A stretch of DNA of 64,000 nt from Cercophora sp. LCS_1. Lineage: Eukaryota; Ascomycota; Sordariomycetes; Sordariales; Lasiosphaeriaceae. The position numbers and the translations under genes were made by a program. The notes below the pieces were generated by a model. The model made no database searches. It was not told the origin of the DNA and worked only from the letters and a program-made list of their open reading frames with translations. The first letter of the stretch is position 1, and every line of letters starts with the position of its first letter. Shown piece by piece: positions 48,035 through 58,200 of the stretch. The stretch lies in assembly GCA_036250225.1 (NCBI GenBank), contig JAPZLL010000006.1:1488001-1552000 (forward strand), written 5' to 3'.

Positions 48035-49763
48035 ATGCCGCCCAAAGGCAAGGCGGCACAAAAGCCCAAACCTTCTACCACTCCCACCACTGGTCCTCCA
48101 GAAAGTGAGCAGCCCCACGGCCCCCTTTGTTCCCCTCCATCCTGGTGTATTAAACCCACCTCACCCTTTTTCCATCCCCTCCCCACCACACACAGACAGG
48201 ATAGCTTACCCCTCCAAAGCTGCTCCCAAGCCATCACCACCTGCCACTACAAAGCCCCCGTCCACAATCGCCGAACGCTCCAGACTGCGCGTCCTCGAAT
48301 CCAGACCCTTCACTACTATCAGCTCCAACCTCCATCAAGCCCCGCGCGACCACCAAGTCGCCTGGTTCTGCGTCCGCTTCGCGCGCAAGCCCGCCATCGA
48401 GCGCAACCGTCTCGCGCCTAAGTCCGCGCGCGACTACTGGAAGGTAGTCAACGACGGGAGCCTCGCGATCCGCGCGCTGCCGCGGGACGACTACGACTGG
48501 GGCCGCGACCGAGCAGGGCGGGATATCGGAGCTTCATATAACGAGACGCAGCTGCGGGAGAGACGGGACAAGCGGGCGTGGTTGACGGTGCTGGAGGACG
48601 AGAGCAGACGGTTCCGACTCGAGAGGCCGGATACGTACGAGGAGGTACAGGCTGAGAAGAGTCGACGGCAGGAGATGGCTGAGCTACGATCACAACTGTA
48701 CGGGGGCGTGCCGCAGGGGAGGTTGAGCGCCGATCCGGAGTGGGATGATGTTATCCCTATTGAGGCTGTGGAGCCGGAGGGTGCGCTGGCGGCGATTAGT
48801 TACCCGGGGGATTACGCTGAAGGTATGTGTCTTCCATCAGGCGAGTAACAAACAAAACGATTGCTAACGGGGTGCATAGCAATGTCGTATCTGCGAGCAG
48901 TCATGGTAGCCAAGGAGTATTCCCCCCGATGTCTCCGGCTGACCGAGACGATCATCGGTATGAACCCGGCGCATTACACTGTATGGCTCTATCGCGCCGC
49001 CATCATCATGGCTAGAGGCATGTCGGTGCTGGACGAGATAGAATGGCTCAACGAGATCGCGCTCGAACATCTCAAAAACTACCAGATCTGGCATCATCGT
49101 CACTTGCTAATCGACAGCTACTACCCAACCATCGCTGACGACAGGCAAAGAGTAGAAGAGTTTGCCGCCTCGGAACGGGCATTCCTCAAGGAGATACTAG
49201 CAGAAGACGCCAAAAACTACCACGTCTGGTCATATCGCTCCTATCTAGTCGGCAAGCTTGGCGTCTGGGACAGCAAAGAGGAGCTAGCAGCCATCGAGAC
49301 CCTAATCGACGAAGACGTCCGGAACAACAGCGCATGGTCACATCGCTTCTTCCTGGTCTTTTCCGACCCAGCACACTCGACGCCTGGCCTCGCAGCTACC
49401 CAAGCCGACCCGAAAATACCGGCGGATATCGTAGACCGAGAGGTGGCGTACGCAAAAGAGAAGATTGACCTGGCGCCGCAGAATCAGAGCCCCTGGAACT
49501 ATCTCAGGGGCGTCCTGGTAAAGGGCGACAGGGAACTAGCTGGGGTGGAGGACTTTGTCCAGGGCTTTATCAAGGGCCTTGGGGAAAAGGGCGGCAACGA
49601 GGATGTGCAAAGTACACATGCGTTGGATCTGCTGGCCGAGATCTACGCTGAAAAGGGGGAGAAAGACAAGGCGGACCTCTGTCTTCGGCGTTTGGGCGAA
49701 AAGTGGGATCAGATCCGGGTTGGGTACTGGGAATGGAGACGGAAACGCTTGCAGACTGCATAG
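48035..49763 (+). CDS. ram2: Protein farnesyltransferase/geranylgeranyltransferase-I alpha subunit
   Basis: Three exons (48035-48104, 48196-48822, 48880-49763) give 526 aa. The C-terminal 320 residues are the prenyltransferase alpha-repeat domain: PEWDDVIPIEAVEPEGALAA, YLRAVMVAKEYSPRCLRLTE, NPAHYTVWLYRA, LKNYQIWHHRH, AKNYHVWSYRSYLV, NNSAWSHRFFLV and QNQSPWNYLRGVL, each a PPTA repeat with the conserved N-x-W-x-x-R pattern. The subunit pairs with the FTase or GGTase-I beta subunit to attach farnesyl or geranylgeranyl to CaaX cysteines. Family members are usually 300-380 aa; here about 200 extra charged residues precede the core (RDYWKVVNDGSLAIRALPRD, then RRDKRAWLTVLEDESRRFRL). All splice phases agree, so the extension appears genuinely coded. 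Confidence 0.92.
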
Positions 49764-50579
49764 TGTAATCTCTTTTTCCTCAGGTTTGAAGGCGCGGTGG
49801 TTGCAAGAGAAAAATTGTATTTCTTATGGTGTTGGCAGTGTCGGGTCGGCTTGGACAGCACCCAGTTTACATCATAGCATCAGACCGGTGGAGGTTTTGC
49901 TGTGCCAATATTCTTCACCTTCTTGCGAGCCTTGACATACCCCAAGTCCGTTTCCTTTCAAGCCATTCTTGTCCCCGCGCATCATCGAGAATTCGTACTC
50001 TTCATTTGCCTGGATCACGAGTGCAATGCCCAGCTGGCGAGAAGGTATCATTCACCTAGTGATGAGTAAGACACTGCTGTTCCTTTCCAATCACTCAAAC
50101 TTGATCTCTGTTCATTACTCCGAAGACGACGATTCCTTCCCGTCCTGATGATCACTTCCTGTGTTATTCTCTCGATTGGCATCGGTGGGTTGTTAAACAG
50201 GCTACAAATAAAACAACCGAGATGTTCAACTTGCCACAAGGAAGGTTTTACGACTTTTTCTCCCATCCTTGGTGATGTTGCGCCGTTCCAATACTGGCGG
50301 GGACATGGTGTTGATTGTCGGGGTCGGCTGACTCTGATCCAGAGCTGCCGAAGCTTGATTGCTTGCGACTCAGCAGTTGGGTTGGTAATGACGATGGTGA
50401 TGGCGATAGCGTGCTCATAAGTAGAGATACCTTGTAGCTCAAGAGTGCAAATCCAAGTTCCAGCGCTGACGAGATAGAGACATGCCTGAAGGATAACCTG
50501 CTCTTCCCTTGCTCTCGCCCGAGTGCTACTAATCCCCCATTCTATCCCTGGCCTGGGACTTTAGGAAACGCCATGACAC
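49764..50579. other. Intergenic 3' of ram2
   Basis: No recognised gene; short frames only. Confidence 0.45.
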
Positions 50580-50815
50580 CTTGAAATGCCCTGGGCCGCA
50601 CACACGGGCTGCACTGACAGAGCCAGCGAGTGCTCCCTTGACTCCGTACTTGGCGATGATGTCCCGATTTGGAACTAATCGAAAGACGTCGTTGAACTTG
50701 TACGTGTTTTTGTTGACGTGGTCGGCAATAGTGGCTTTTCCCGAGGCGGTGACCATCAGCATAACTCGGGTATTGGTTCCTTGACCTGGCTTGGGTGGGT
50801 TTGTGGCGAGACGGG
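50580..50815 (-). pseudogene. Truncated copy of the NTF2-like gene
   Basis: The minus strand reads NPPKPGQGTNTRVMLMVTAS, GKATIADHVNKNTYKFNDVF, RLVPNRDIIAKYGVKGA. This is clearly paralogous to the C-terminal half of the intact gene at 52173-52760 (NPSKPDQGASTKIMLMVTVS and RLVPNWDVIAKYGTKGAKRF). The Trp of VPNWD is replaced by Arg. Similarity stops after KGA, and the expected C-terminal strand is missing. No N-terminal half was found upstream. It is most likely the remnant of a local duplication. Confidence 0.75.
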
Positions 50816-51301
50816 CTCTTGACCCCCAGTCTCAAGTCTGGCTAACGAGCGGGTTTCGAGCTGTAAAATTTTGAAGCTCATGAGTGCGAACCTAGCTCTC
50901 TAGTGACAAACAGATGGAAACATACCCGCAATAATGATATTGAACATGTATTGATGATGATAGGATTAGGATAATCATGTGAAGCGATGAACTCTTTCTA
51001 TACCCAAAGACGGATGGATGTCAGTTCTCTATCACAGGAGGAAACGAAGCCCAGAAGCCATGCTCTGGGAATGTACTCACATCTCTTTGGACTGGTAGCG
51101 TCTACAACAAGGCTCCGGTGCGCTCTCGGCGTCTGTCGGTCAATGATTCCCGACTCAATTAGGGTGTCGATGTAGATAGTAAGATGATAGAAGTTGTAGA
51201 TACATGTGTTTTCTTAGATTGAAAGAAGCTGAGATCAAGGCCCCCAGTCAACGTACATGTAGTTTAGGTTAGATTAGGAAGAGATTGTGTCCAGAGATTG
51301 A

Positions 51302-51532
51302 ATTGCCAGGTCGTTTGACGAGATCAAGTACCAATGCTCCTGCCCTTCAGAAGTACTTCTGTACATCGTCAAAGAAGAAGGCATGACCCAGGTCGACGGC
51401 AAGAACCTCCAACTTGCGCCTGCACTGCGACTTCCTCTCATGGAACACATCATTATAGGCATTCCGCCTGCCACGTCCATTTCGCATAACGTCAAGCAGC
51501 GCATGAGGCAGAGCGGGTACGCACGATCCTAA
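51302..51532 (+). pseudogene. Orphan open exon of unknown origin
   Basis: A 76-codon frame between stops has a protein-like composition: IARSFDEIKYQCSCPSEVLL, YIVKEEGMTQVDGKNLQLAP, LRLPLMEHIIIGIPPATSIS, ending MRQSGYARS. Only an internal ATG is present. An AG (attgccag) at 51309 could act as an acceptor, but no upstream exon was found. I do not recognise the family. It may be the last exon of a decayed gene. Confidence 0.35.
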
Positions 51533-51795
51533 CTCACCCACACGCTGTTCCTTTACCAGCGAGGTCGTTCCTATCGACCGCCCCCACAGCTGCTCAGGGA
51601 AGGCACAGGGTCATAGGGTTGCAAAAAGGCATATTTTCGCGGGACGCCGTATCCTCGCGGGTTATTTACGGGCGGATGGGACGGAGATTCACGATGGATG
51701 CAAGACAAAGGAGTGAGATGCGGGGTTCCTCCATAGAGGCTAGGCTCCGTAGAGCCATGACTGTGCTATACAAGCCAAACGCTGACCGTGCTCCA

Positions 51796-51893
51796 AACCA
51801 AACAAAAACCTGGCGCTGACCATGCCTCAAATGACGAGTCCTTCAACCAAACAAAAACCAACCGCTGAACATGCCTCAGATGACAGATCCTTC
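51796..51893. repeat. Two 49-bp tandem repeats
   Basis: Units at 51796-51844 and 51845-51893 both begin AACCAAACAAAAACC, continue through a CGCTGA-CATGCCTCA block and end CCTTC. They differ at about seven positions. Partial units flank the pair on both sides. Confidence 0.88.
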
Positions 51894-52172
51894 AAACAAC
51901 ACCCAGGTGATTCACAACCCTCCCCCCATCTCCACATCCTCTTCCGCAACTGTAGGCAGCGCCTCCCCGACATTTATCTGCTGACCCCCTCTGCTTCCTC
52001 TCCTTGCCACTTGCTGACCCTTCCCACCCCGGAGTCCCCTACCCCCCATATTCTCTCCCAAACCCAGCCTTCTTGGAAGCTTCACCATCTCAAAATCACA
52101 CCTCGTTGTCTGCTCCACTCTCCTCACTCTTCTACTGACTGGGCACCGCTCAAAAATCCGAATCTTTTCCAC

Positions 52173-52760
52173 CTAGAATACCCGGAGTGTTTGGCTGGCG
52201 ACGAGGAACCTTTTGGCACCCTTGGTTCCGTACTTTGCGATCACATCCCAGTTTGGAACTAATCGGAATACGTCGTTGAACTTGTACGCATTGGTGTTGA
52301 CGTGCTCGGTAATAGTGACTGTTCCCGAGACGGTGACCATCAACATGATTTTGGTGCTGGCTCCTTGGTCGGGTTTTGACGGGTTTGGTGCAAGAAGAGA
52401 GGGCGGAGCAGCGAAACGATAGTCGGGATTGAGAATGTGCGCGTCGATGGACTCGACTTTGTAGCGAGTCGTTCGACCGGTGGGATTTGATCGGCGCACG
52501 ACATCTACATCTTCCGGGGAGGAGTAAACTTGGCCGTTGATGCAGATGTCGGCTGGGGGATGACCAGCTTCTTGATACGTCCGGTTGTTTGTGACGTAAA
52601 GACCGGATGTTGGTCTAACTTCGTTGAGGCATTGATAGTAGTGGTCAACGAAGTTCTTCGCAGCTGCGAGTTGAATGGTCAACATGGGAGATGGGATGCA
52701 AGTGCGGTGGTTTGCCATACCTTCTGTCGAAGCGCGGATGACTGCGTCCTGAGACGACAT
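52173..52760 (-). CDS. NTF2-like domain protein
   Basis: A single exon encodes 195 aa. It starts MSSQDAVIRAST and has the NTF2-fold signature helix AAKNFVDHYYQCLNEVRP. A variable middle (ICINGQVYSSPEDVDVVRR, YKVESIDAHIL) and the two C-terminal strands follow: IMLMVTVSGTVTI, then YKFNDVFRLVPNWDVIAKYG and RFLVASQTLRVF. The F-x-L-V-P-N-W-D and FLVASQTLR features resemble fungal NTF2-like proteins related to nuclear transport factor 2 and mRNA export factors. Here Ran or FG-nucleoporin binding cannot be shown. It has a truncated paralogue 1.4 kb downstream on the same strand. The frame is open upstream for about 50 more codons of low-complexity Ser/Pro/Lys, probably leader. Confidence 0.75.
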   Translation of the reverse strand: MSSQDAVIRASTEGMANHRTCIPSPMLTIQLAAAKNFVDHYYQCLNEVRPTSGLYVTNNRTYQEAGHPPADICINGQVYSSPEDVDVVRRSNPTGRTTRYKVESIDAHILNPDYRFAAPPSLLAPNPSKPDQGASTKIMLMVTVSGTVTITEHVNTNAYKFNDVFRLVPNWDVIAKYGTKGAKRFLVASQTLRVF

Positions 52761-55205
52761 TTTGATGATTTTGATTGTGTGCGTGACGGAAATAGTGGGC
52801 TTTGCTGGTTGCTTGCGAGGCTTTTGAGAGAGAGAGAGGGGTTTTTTTGAGAAAGAGAGATTGCTTGGGAGAGAGGAAGGTTTGGTTGCTTGCAAAGGTG
52901 GGGTGGTTGCAAAGCTCAATTGCCTGCGAAGTGGAACAATTAACGAATGGACGATGACTGAACGGTGAAGAGTTTACTCACCACTTTTCCGACGTCACAG
53001 CGATGAGCGCACTTGTTCTGGTGGTTGATTGTGAACAGTTCTGGTGCACAAACTTGGATGACTGGCAAGAGAAGAAAAGAGGGGAGAGTAGGGAGACGCG
53101 ATCTGATACGTCTTTTTATCGTGCAGGCTTACTGGCGCACGCTGGATTTTGCCAAAGAGTGGATATACTATTGGACGCTATTGGATGCGCGTTCGGATGG
53201 CTACACGCTATCACGTGCGTGTTGGGATGGCGATGCACTCGAATACGTATCTCCAAACTGCCAAACTGTGGATCAGCTTTTGTGCGCTCGATTGCTCTGC
53301 GGGTCCCTGTGGGAGGTGTTCACTACTCCTCCACCACCCTTTCACCATTCACATGTTAGGGCGGCCAGCGGTTTTTGGCTGTGATTCGCTGTTGCCCTAC
53401 TAACATGTAAAACGGTGAGAGCTGAGCGCCCCAACAGCACGAGAATGACGTGGTTGGGTCCGGGGTTGAAGGCTTTGCGGGGTTTGGAACTTGGGAGGGC
53501 TGAACCCTCTTTCTTGAGCAGGATAAGCGCCGTTGAGAGCGGAATCTGAGTCTTGGCTGACGCTGGGCGCCTCGGGAAATCGAGAAGAGACTCGCGAAAC
53601 ATTTGAAAGTATTATGTGCCTAGACTTTCTGCGGAAGGCCAACCCCCTGTCTGTTCTCCCCGCCGAGGATCGCGGGGCTCGGATTGCAAGGTCTGGGGGA
53701 CCTGGACTCGAGTCGGGTACAACACCCGTGCCTGGCACACCACCGGTCAGTCCCACTGATGCCGCCACTGCCCGCAGATGTCGTATGCCGATTGGGCGAA
53801 CGCTAATGACCCACTTAGAAACTCATCCTTGAGTGTGCCTAGGCCTTCCGTTACCTCCTCGGGAATAGATGGCCTTGAGTATACTGACTGAGTTGAAGAA
53901 AACGTGGTGCCCAACAGGGTGTGCTTATGTGCGTTGGGGTTATTGACCGAGGAGAAGCCCAACGAGTCGCTGCCAAGTGGTGGGATCCGGCAGGTGCAAG
54001 TGTAAAAAGGGAGTGCTTGGATGACACGGGATCTCAGCTTTCTAACCTGACTGGATCGGATCTTGTGACTTTTGGAGGGCTTGTTCTCTCAAGAGGTTAG
54101 CAGTGTCTTGCGGGGTGGATGAACGTTTGTTGAGACTGGAATGCGGGAAGAGAACAGAAGGCAGGATGAGAGTCGTATAATACGAGACAATACAATGCAA
54201 TACCTTATCAGGGATGACCGAACATAAAGGGGAGAAATAACAAACAGCCGTGTCTTGAAGCCATAGAGGCTGTCTAAGGGAAAGCCGGAGAGCTCGCCTC
54301 GTGTGAGTGCTGGTCTTTCATGTCCAAGATGCACATGGGTAACCAGTAGGCAATCTGAGGTCGGGGGAGACGAGGGACCCGCTGTCGATCCAACGTAGGT
54401 TAGCACACGCATGGTCGATCACAGGGCTGTTGAATGGGATGTTTACCGCACGAGGTCGACTGGGGACCCAGAGACTCGGTGGGGCATTGATGTCCAAGTC
54501 TTCGCGTCTAAAGTGGTGGTGGTGGTGGTGGTCTGCACCTTCCACCTCTTGTCCATGCCCGTCCCTGCGACCAACACAAGGGTCCGCCAACCCTGAGCTG
54601 ATACGCCCAAGCGGTGTGAAAGAAGGGCCCAATTGCCAACTCTGGCTTTGCTAATATGGTATTGGATGAAAAAAGCTATAATATCATTGCAACAGACATA
54701 TAATGATATCCTCAGCACCGAATATGATATCTCAGGGCTTATGGAACGTTCTCTAATGCTCTGAAGATTTGCTGAAGCCCTCTTAAGTAAATATCGCATA
54801 CCTGTTATTTTAGAGAGTGTGGGGTTTTCTTTCCACCCCATTCCCTAACTCATCCGCTGATGGTATTCTGCTGCCATCAGTGGAAATGCGGCACCTAAGA
54901 TTGAGACCAATTGATTTTGTGCATTTCGATATGAGAAACAGCAGTTCTAGTGAAATACCATGGGCGCAGGCAGGCTGGCTCGTTTGTGGTATATCTTTAA
55001 TAGGAGAAGGGAAGCAGCACTCTCCCTGTCCCCTAACCCTTTTCTTACAGCTTAGCCTTGCTCTTCTCCTCAATGTTTGTTCGGCCTTTGAGCAATTATA
55101 TTCATTCTTCATGCCACTTGCCGCCCAAATCCAGGCTTTGTCATGAGTGAAGAATCGGGGTAAAAAGTAAGCTAGCTAGTCTTAGCTTTTTGGGTAAAAA
55201 TATCT
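52761..55205. other. 2.4-kb gene-free region
   Basis: Many short frames, no recognised protein. A frame at 53533-53832 on the plus strand (MCLDFLRKANPLSVLPAEDR) is protein-like but unsupported. From about 54640 to 55150 the DNA is visibly more A/T-rich than its surroundings, with short inverted ATAATATCATT/AATGATATC-type words, perhaps a decayed repeat. Confidence 0.45.
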
Positions 55206-55287
55206 CGACGTGGGCCTGATTCGAACAGACGCTCCCGAAGGAACAAGATTTCTAGTCTTGCGCATTAGACCACTCTGCCACCACGCC
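55206..55287 (-). tRNA. tRNA-Ser (anticodon AGA)
   Basis: Read from 55287 on the minus strand, acceptor GGCGTGG pairs with CCACGTC (one G-U pair), with discriminator G. Anticodon stem CAAGA/TCTTG encloses CTAGAAA, giving anticodon AGA (A34 at 55253). The long class II variable arm TTCCTTCGGGAGC confirms Ser. T-arm has TTCGAAT. There is no intron. All 82 bases are identical to the tRNA at 57161 except the first anticodon base. Confidence 0.96.
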
Positions 55288-56289
55288 TTACATGATGATG
55301 GGTCAAAATATGTAACTATATATACACCCTGCATCTGCACATTTCGTGCATTTCGAGGATGCAAGCTTCTGACATGTCTGGCTACCTTCAATGTTCCCAT
55401 CATCGTCAATGTTAAAAGATAGGAGAGTAATAGTATAACTGAACCTGGGCGCTTCAATTTCCTGTCGATAATACGCGCTTGTAGAAAGAAAGCAGCAATG
55501 TGACAAGGTTGTTTATGCCCCTGAATCTTAAACCCGCGGGCCAACACCATGCTCTGTCTGATTACGCCTGAGTCGGACTACAGCGACACAGGCGTAGTTC
55601 AATGCCACGATGGGCGGGTTTTCTGTCAGTACGAACTCCTGCCAGGCTTTGCCCATTTGTTCTTAAGGTCATTGACCCTGTGTTCCCGGCTTGTGGCGGT
55701 AACGGATCCGCATTGCGAACGGACGAATCACGATACCGCATATTGCGGTGATTTGCTCTTGCATTGTTTGCTGGACGAGGTCCGAAAAGTCAGCGTAATC
55801 GTTGGCTACCAAATCTGCCCGCAGGGGACCGCTTCTTACAATCTCCTACTCGCGGAGTACCCTCTCGTGTGGACTAGCTCCTTTTGTGGGTAAACATAAC
55901 ATCAGTATCATTGGAACACCCTGCCAGACAGTGTCAAGCATGGGGGTCAAGTGCTTTCCATGAGATTTTCGAAGTTTGAGCCTGAAGCCTCGGAACCGAT
56001 TTGCTTGATGGCTCTGGGCCAATTCAGGTTCAGCGCGGCAGCAACGACAAGGTTGGCCGAGAGTTTGTCGAAGAATAGCTTTCTACCTGGAGCGGCCAGA
56101 TAGCTAAGTAGTGAGCGCATGGCGATGATGCCTTACTGCAGCCGGCGCCGCTCGCATTACCCTCGGAGGGGTCGAATCCTTTCTTGGGGACATGGCGGCG
56201 CGCAAGGCCGAGGAAGATGTGGCTGTCACTCACTTCAGACAGAAACTCGATTTTGGTCAAGTTGTGGCCGGTGGTTGTTGCCTGGTCCG
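55288..56289. other. Gene-free stretch between tRNA-Ser and coiled-coil relic
   Basis: A 114-codon frame at 55549-55893 (+) starts with ATG but is not recognised. Nothing else stands out. Confidence 0.4.
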
Positions 56290-56790
56290 CCATTTTGCTT
56301 TGGTTCGAGTTTTTGTTTCGAAGTTTTGGTTTTGTCTGGGCTTCATAACGCGCAACCGCGAGATTGAACTTAGTCTCCGTGGTAGAAAGCGACTCGTTGA
56401 CCACCTGCAGTTGGATCCTAATAAGGATAGCTCCGAATCAAGCCTCCCAGGTTCACGCTCTATCCTGTCCTGACGCTCTGTTTCGAGTGACTCCCGTCCT
56501 TGGTGGAGGTTGGCTCCGGCTCGAGTTCCCCAGTCTTACGCCGGGCTGCTGTATGCTCTGTTGCGAGCGACTGCTTGGTAGAGTTCAGCTCTGACTCAAG
56601 CTTCTCAATCCTTTCCTGGGTCTCAACCTTTTCCGAGGTTTTCTTCCAGTTTGCTCTTTGCAGCAGAGATAGAGTTGCATTTTTGCTTTCTGCTCTTGAG
56701 GTTCTCTCGCGCTCTGTCCACCTCTTCCTGAGCCTGGTCCTTGGTGGTGTATTCAGCTGTGATTGATGCTTGGGTCACCACTTTACGTGA
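56290..56790 (-). pseudogene. Frameshifted coiled-coil protein relic
   Basis: The minus strand carries heptad-rich segments in successive frames: TTKDQAQEEVDRARENLKSR then SKLEE; KTSEKVETQERIEKLESELN then STKQSLATEHTAARRK; RESLETERQDRIEREPGRLD then SELS; and NESLSTTETKFNLAVARYEA. Each segment continues the previous coiled coil only if one or two bases are gained or lost, near 56627, 56495 and 56417. Two internal segments look like tandem repeats of a roughly 25-codon module (ELNSTK-SLATE and E-TSTK-SLETE). At least three frame breaks suggest a pseudogene. A later frame beginning MADQATTTGHNLTKIEFLSE at 56293 could be its 3' continuation or a separate gene. Confidence 0.55.
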
Positions 56791-57160
56791 GCGTGTCGGT
56801 GCGCAGAGGTTCGGAGTTTTTATTGGAGATTGTGTCTTGGGAAGAAGAAAGTAGGGAATAGAAGAGAGTGGCAGGTTGGCTGCTGGTGGTGTCTGATCCA
56901 AATGCGTTGGGGTGGGGGGGGAGTGGTAATGGATCCACAGGCCTGCACTTTCCATCCATCTGAACAATGGCCACAAGAGCGATTGCCAGGCAATCAGGGC
57001 TTGCATTACTTGAGGGTTGAGAGACTGTGAGCTATAGACTCTGAGATTGCTAGATATTTTCGGAGCGCACGCCTATCACACATCGTCACGAAATATCAAA
57101 TCACCCAAGTTGCATTCTGTCGTCATGTATTTCAATAAGTCATCCGTAATCATCAAAAGA

Positions 57161-57242
57161 GGCGTGGTGGCAGAGTGGTCTAATGCGCAAGACTCGAAAT
57201 CTTGTTCCTTCGGGAGCGTCTGTTCGAATCAGGCCCACGTCG
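57161..57242 (+). tRNA. tRNA-Ser (anticodon CGA)
   Basis: Acceptor GGCGTGG pairs with CCACGTC, with discriminator G. Anticodon stem CAAGA/TCTTG encloses CTCGAAA, giving anticodon CGA (57195-57197). The class II variable arm TTCCTTCGGGAGC and T-arm match the minus-strand copy exactly. There is no intron. T-rich sequence (tttactttttg) at 57247-57257 serves as Pol III terminator. Confidence 0.96.
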
Positions 57243-58200
57243 AATGTTTACTTTTTGACTTTTCATCTTTTTTTTCTTTTTTAGAAAGCAATCCTTTTAG
57301 TTATCAAGCTGATAATTCGACGGAATAACCCAGCGATCCTTTTTCTGTCGCAGCGGGTTGGAGATCAGCATTGTCTGTGTTCAGTCGGCTTGGGACAAGG
57401 TGAGCTCGGATTGACTCGCTAGTCTGAGAATCACTGAGCGCAATGGAACCCAACGTCGGATCTGGGATCCGCTCAAAGCACAACCGGGGAGCGATGAGGA
57501 GAATGTGATTTGCAATGCCAACCACGCAGGCCGTTTGCTGACGTCTTGGTCATTCCCTGCAGTCTGCAGATGCACCCCGTGATCCCATCGGCGGGCGTCC
57601 ACTCGACGCCAGCGGAGCGCTAGCGGCGACGGCCCCTGTGGCGCCTTTCCGATTTGATCAAGTGCGCATAGCCGCACGTTTTGTCCTCAAGTCAAGCAAC
57701 GAAGCGGCACACCCTCCTACAACTTTAAAAAGTTTCCAGCTGCCCGGTTTGGTTTCCATGTCGACAAGTCCACTCTGTGAAGAAGCGTGTTCCTTATGTG
57801 CTTGCTGCTGGCTCGACGACGCGAGGCCGGGTGAATTAGAAAAGCACCACTGGAACCTGCGGTCGCATTCTTCCCCGGATCGCGACTGACATCCCCCACA
57901 AGCCGCTGCAGAACAACACCCTGGGTCCTTTCCCGAGTTCCTGGCTCCAAACTTCTCCAAAACGCGGGGTGCCCGCAGCGACTTGGGTGTCCCTTCGGTC
58001 TTGAAACGACACTTATTACAGACAAGTCTTCACCGCGCTTGCTTTCTTCGCCACTAGCTCCCGAATCCCGGTTTTATGCTCGCAACACGCTTCACCCTAC
58101 ACCTAGATCACCACTCCTTCATCTTGTCGCTTTCGAGTGTAGGGAAGGTGTAAGAGCGAGGTGAAAAGGCCGGACCGGACCGGCTTTGGAGTGGGTGATC
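57243..58200. promoter_or_regulatory. Upstream region of the MFS transporter
   Basis: This holds the tRNA terminator and then about 0.9 kb without a recognised gene. Confidence 0.45.

Noticed and set aside
53533..53832. 99-codon plus-strand frame near 53.6 kb
   Set aside because: It is protein-like in part, but there is no recognisable family, and an open minus-strand frame overlaps it.
54640..55150. A/T-rich patch with short inverted words, possible transposon relic
   Set aside because: No terminal repeats, target-site duplication or transposase fragment could be identified.
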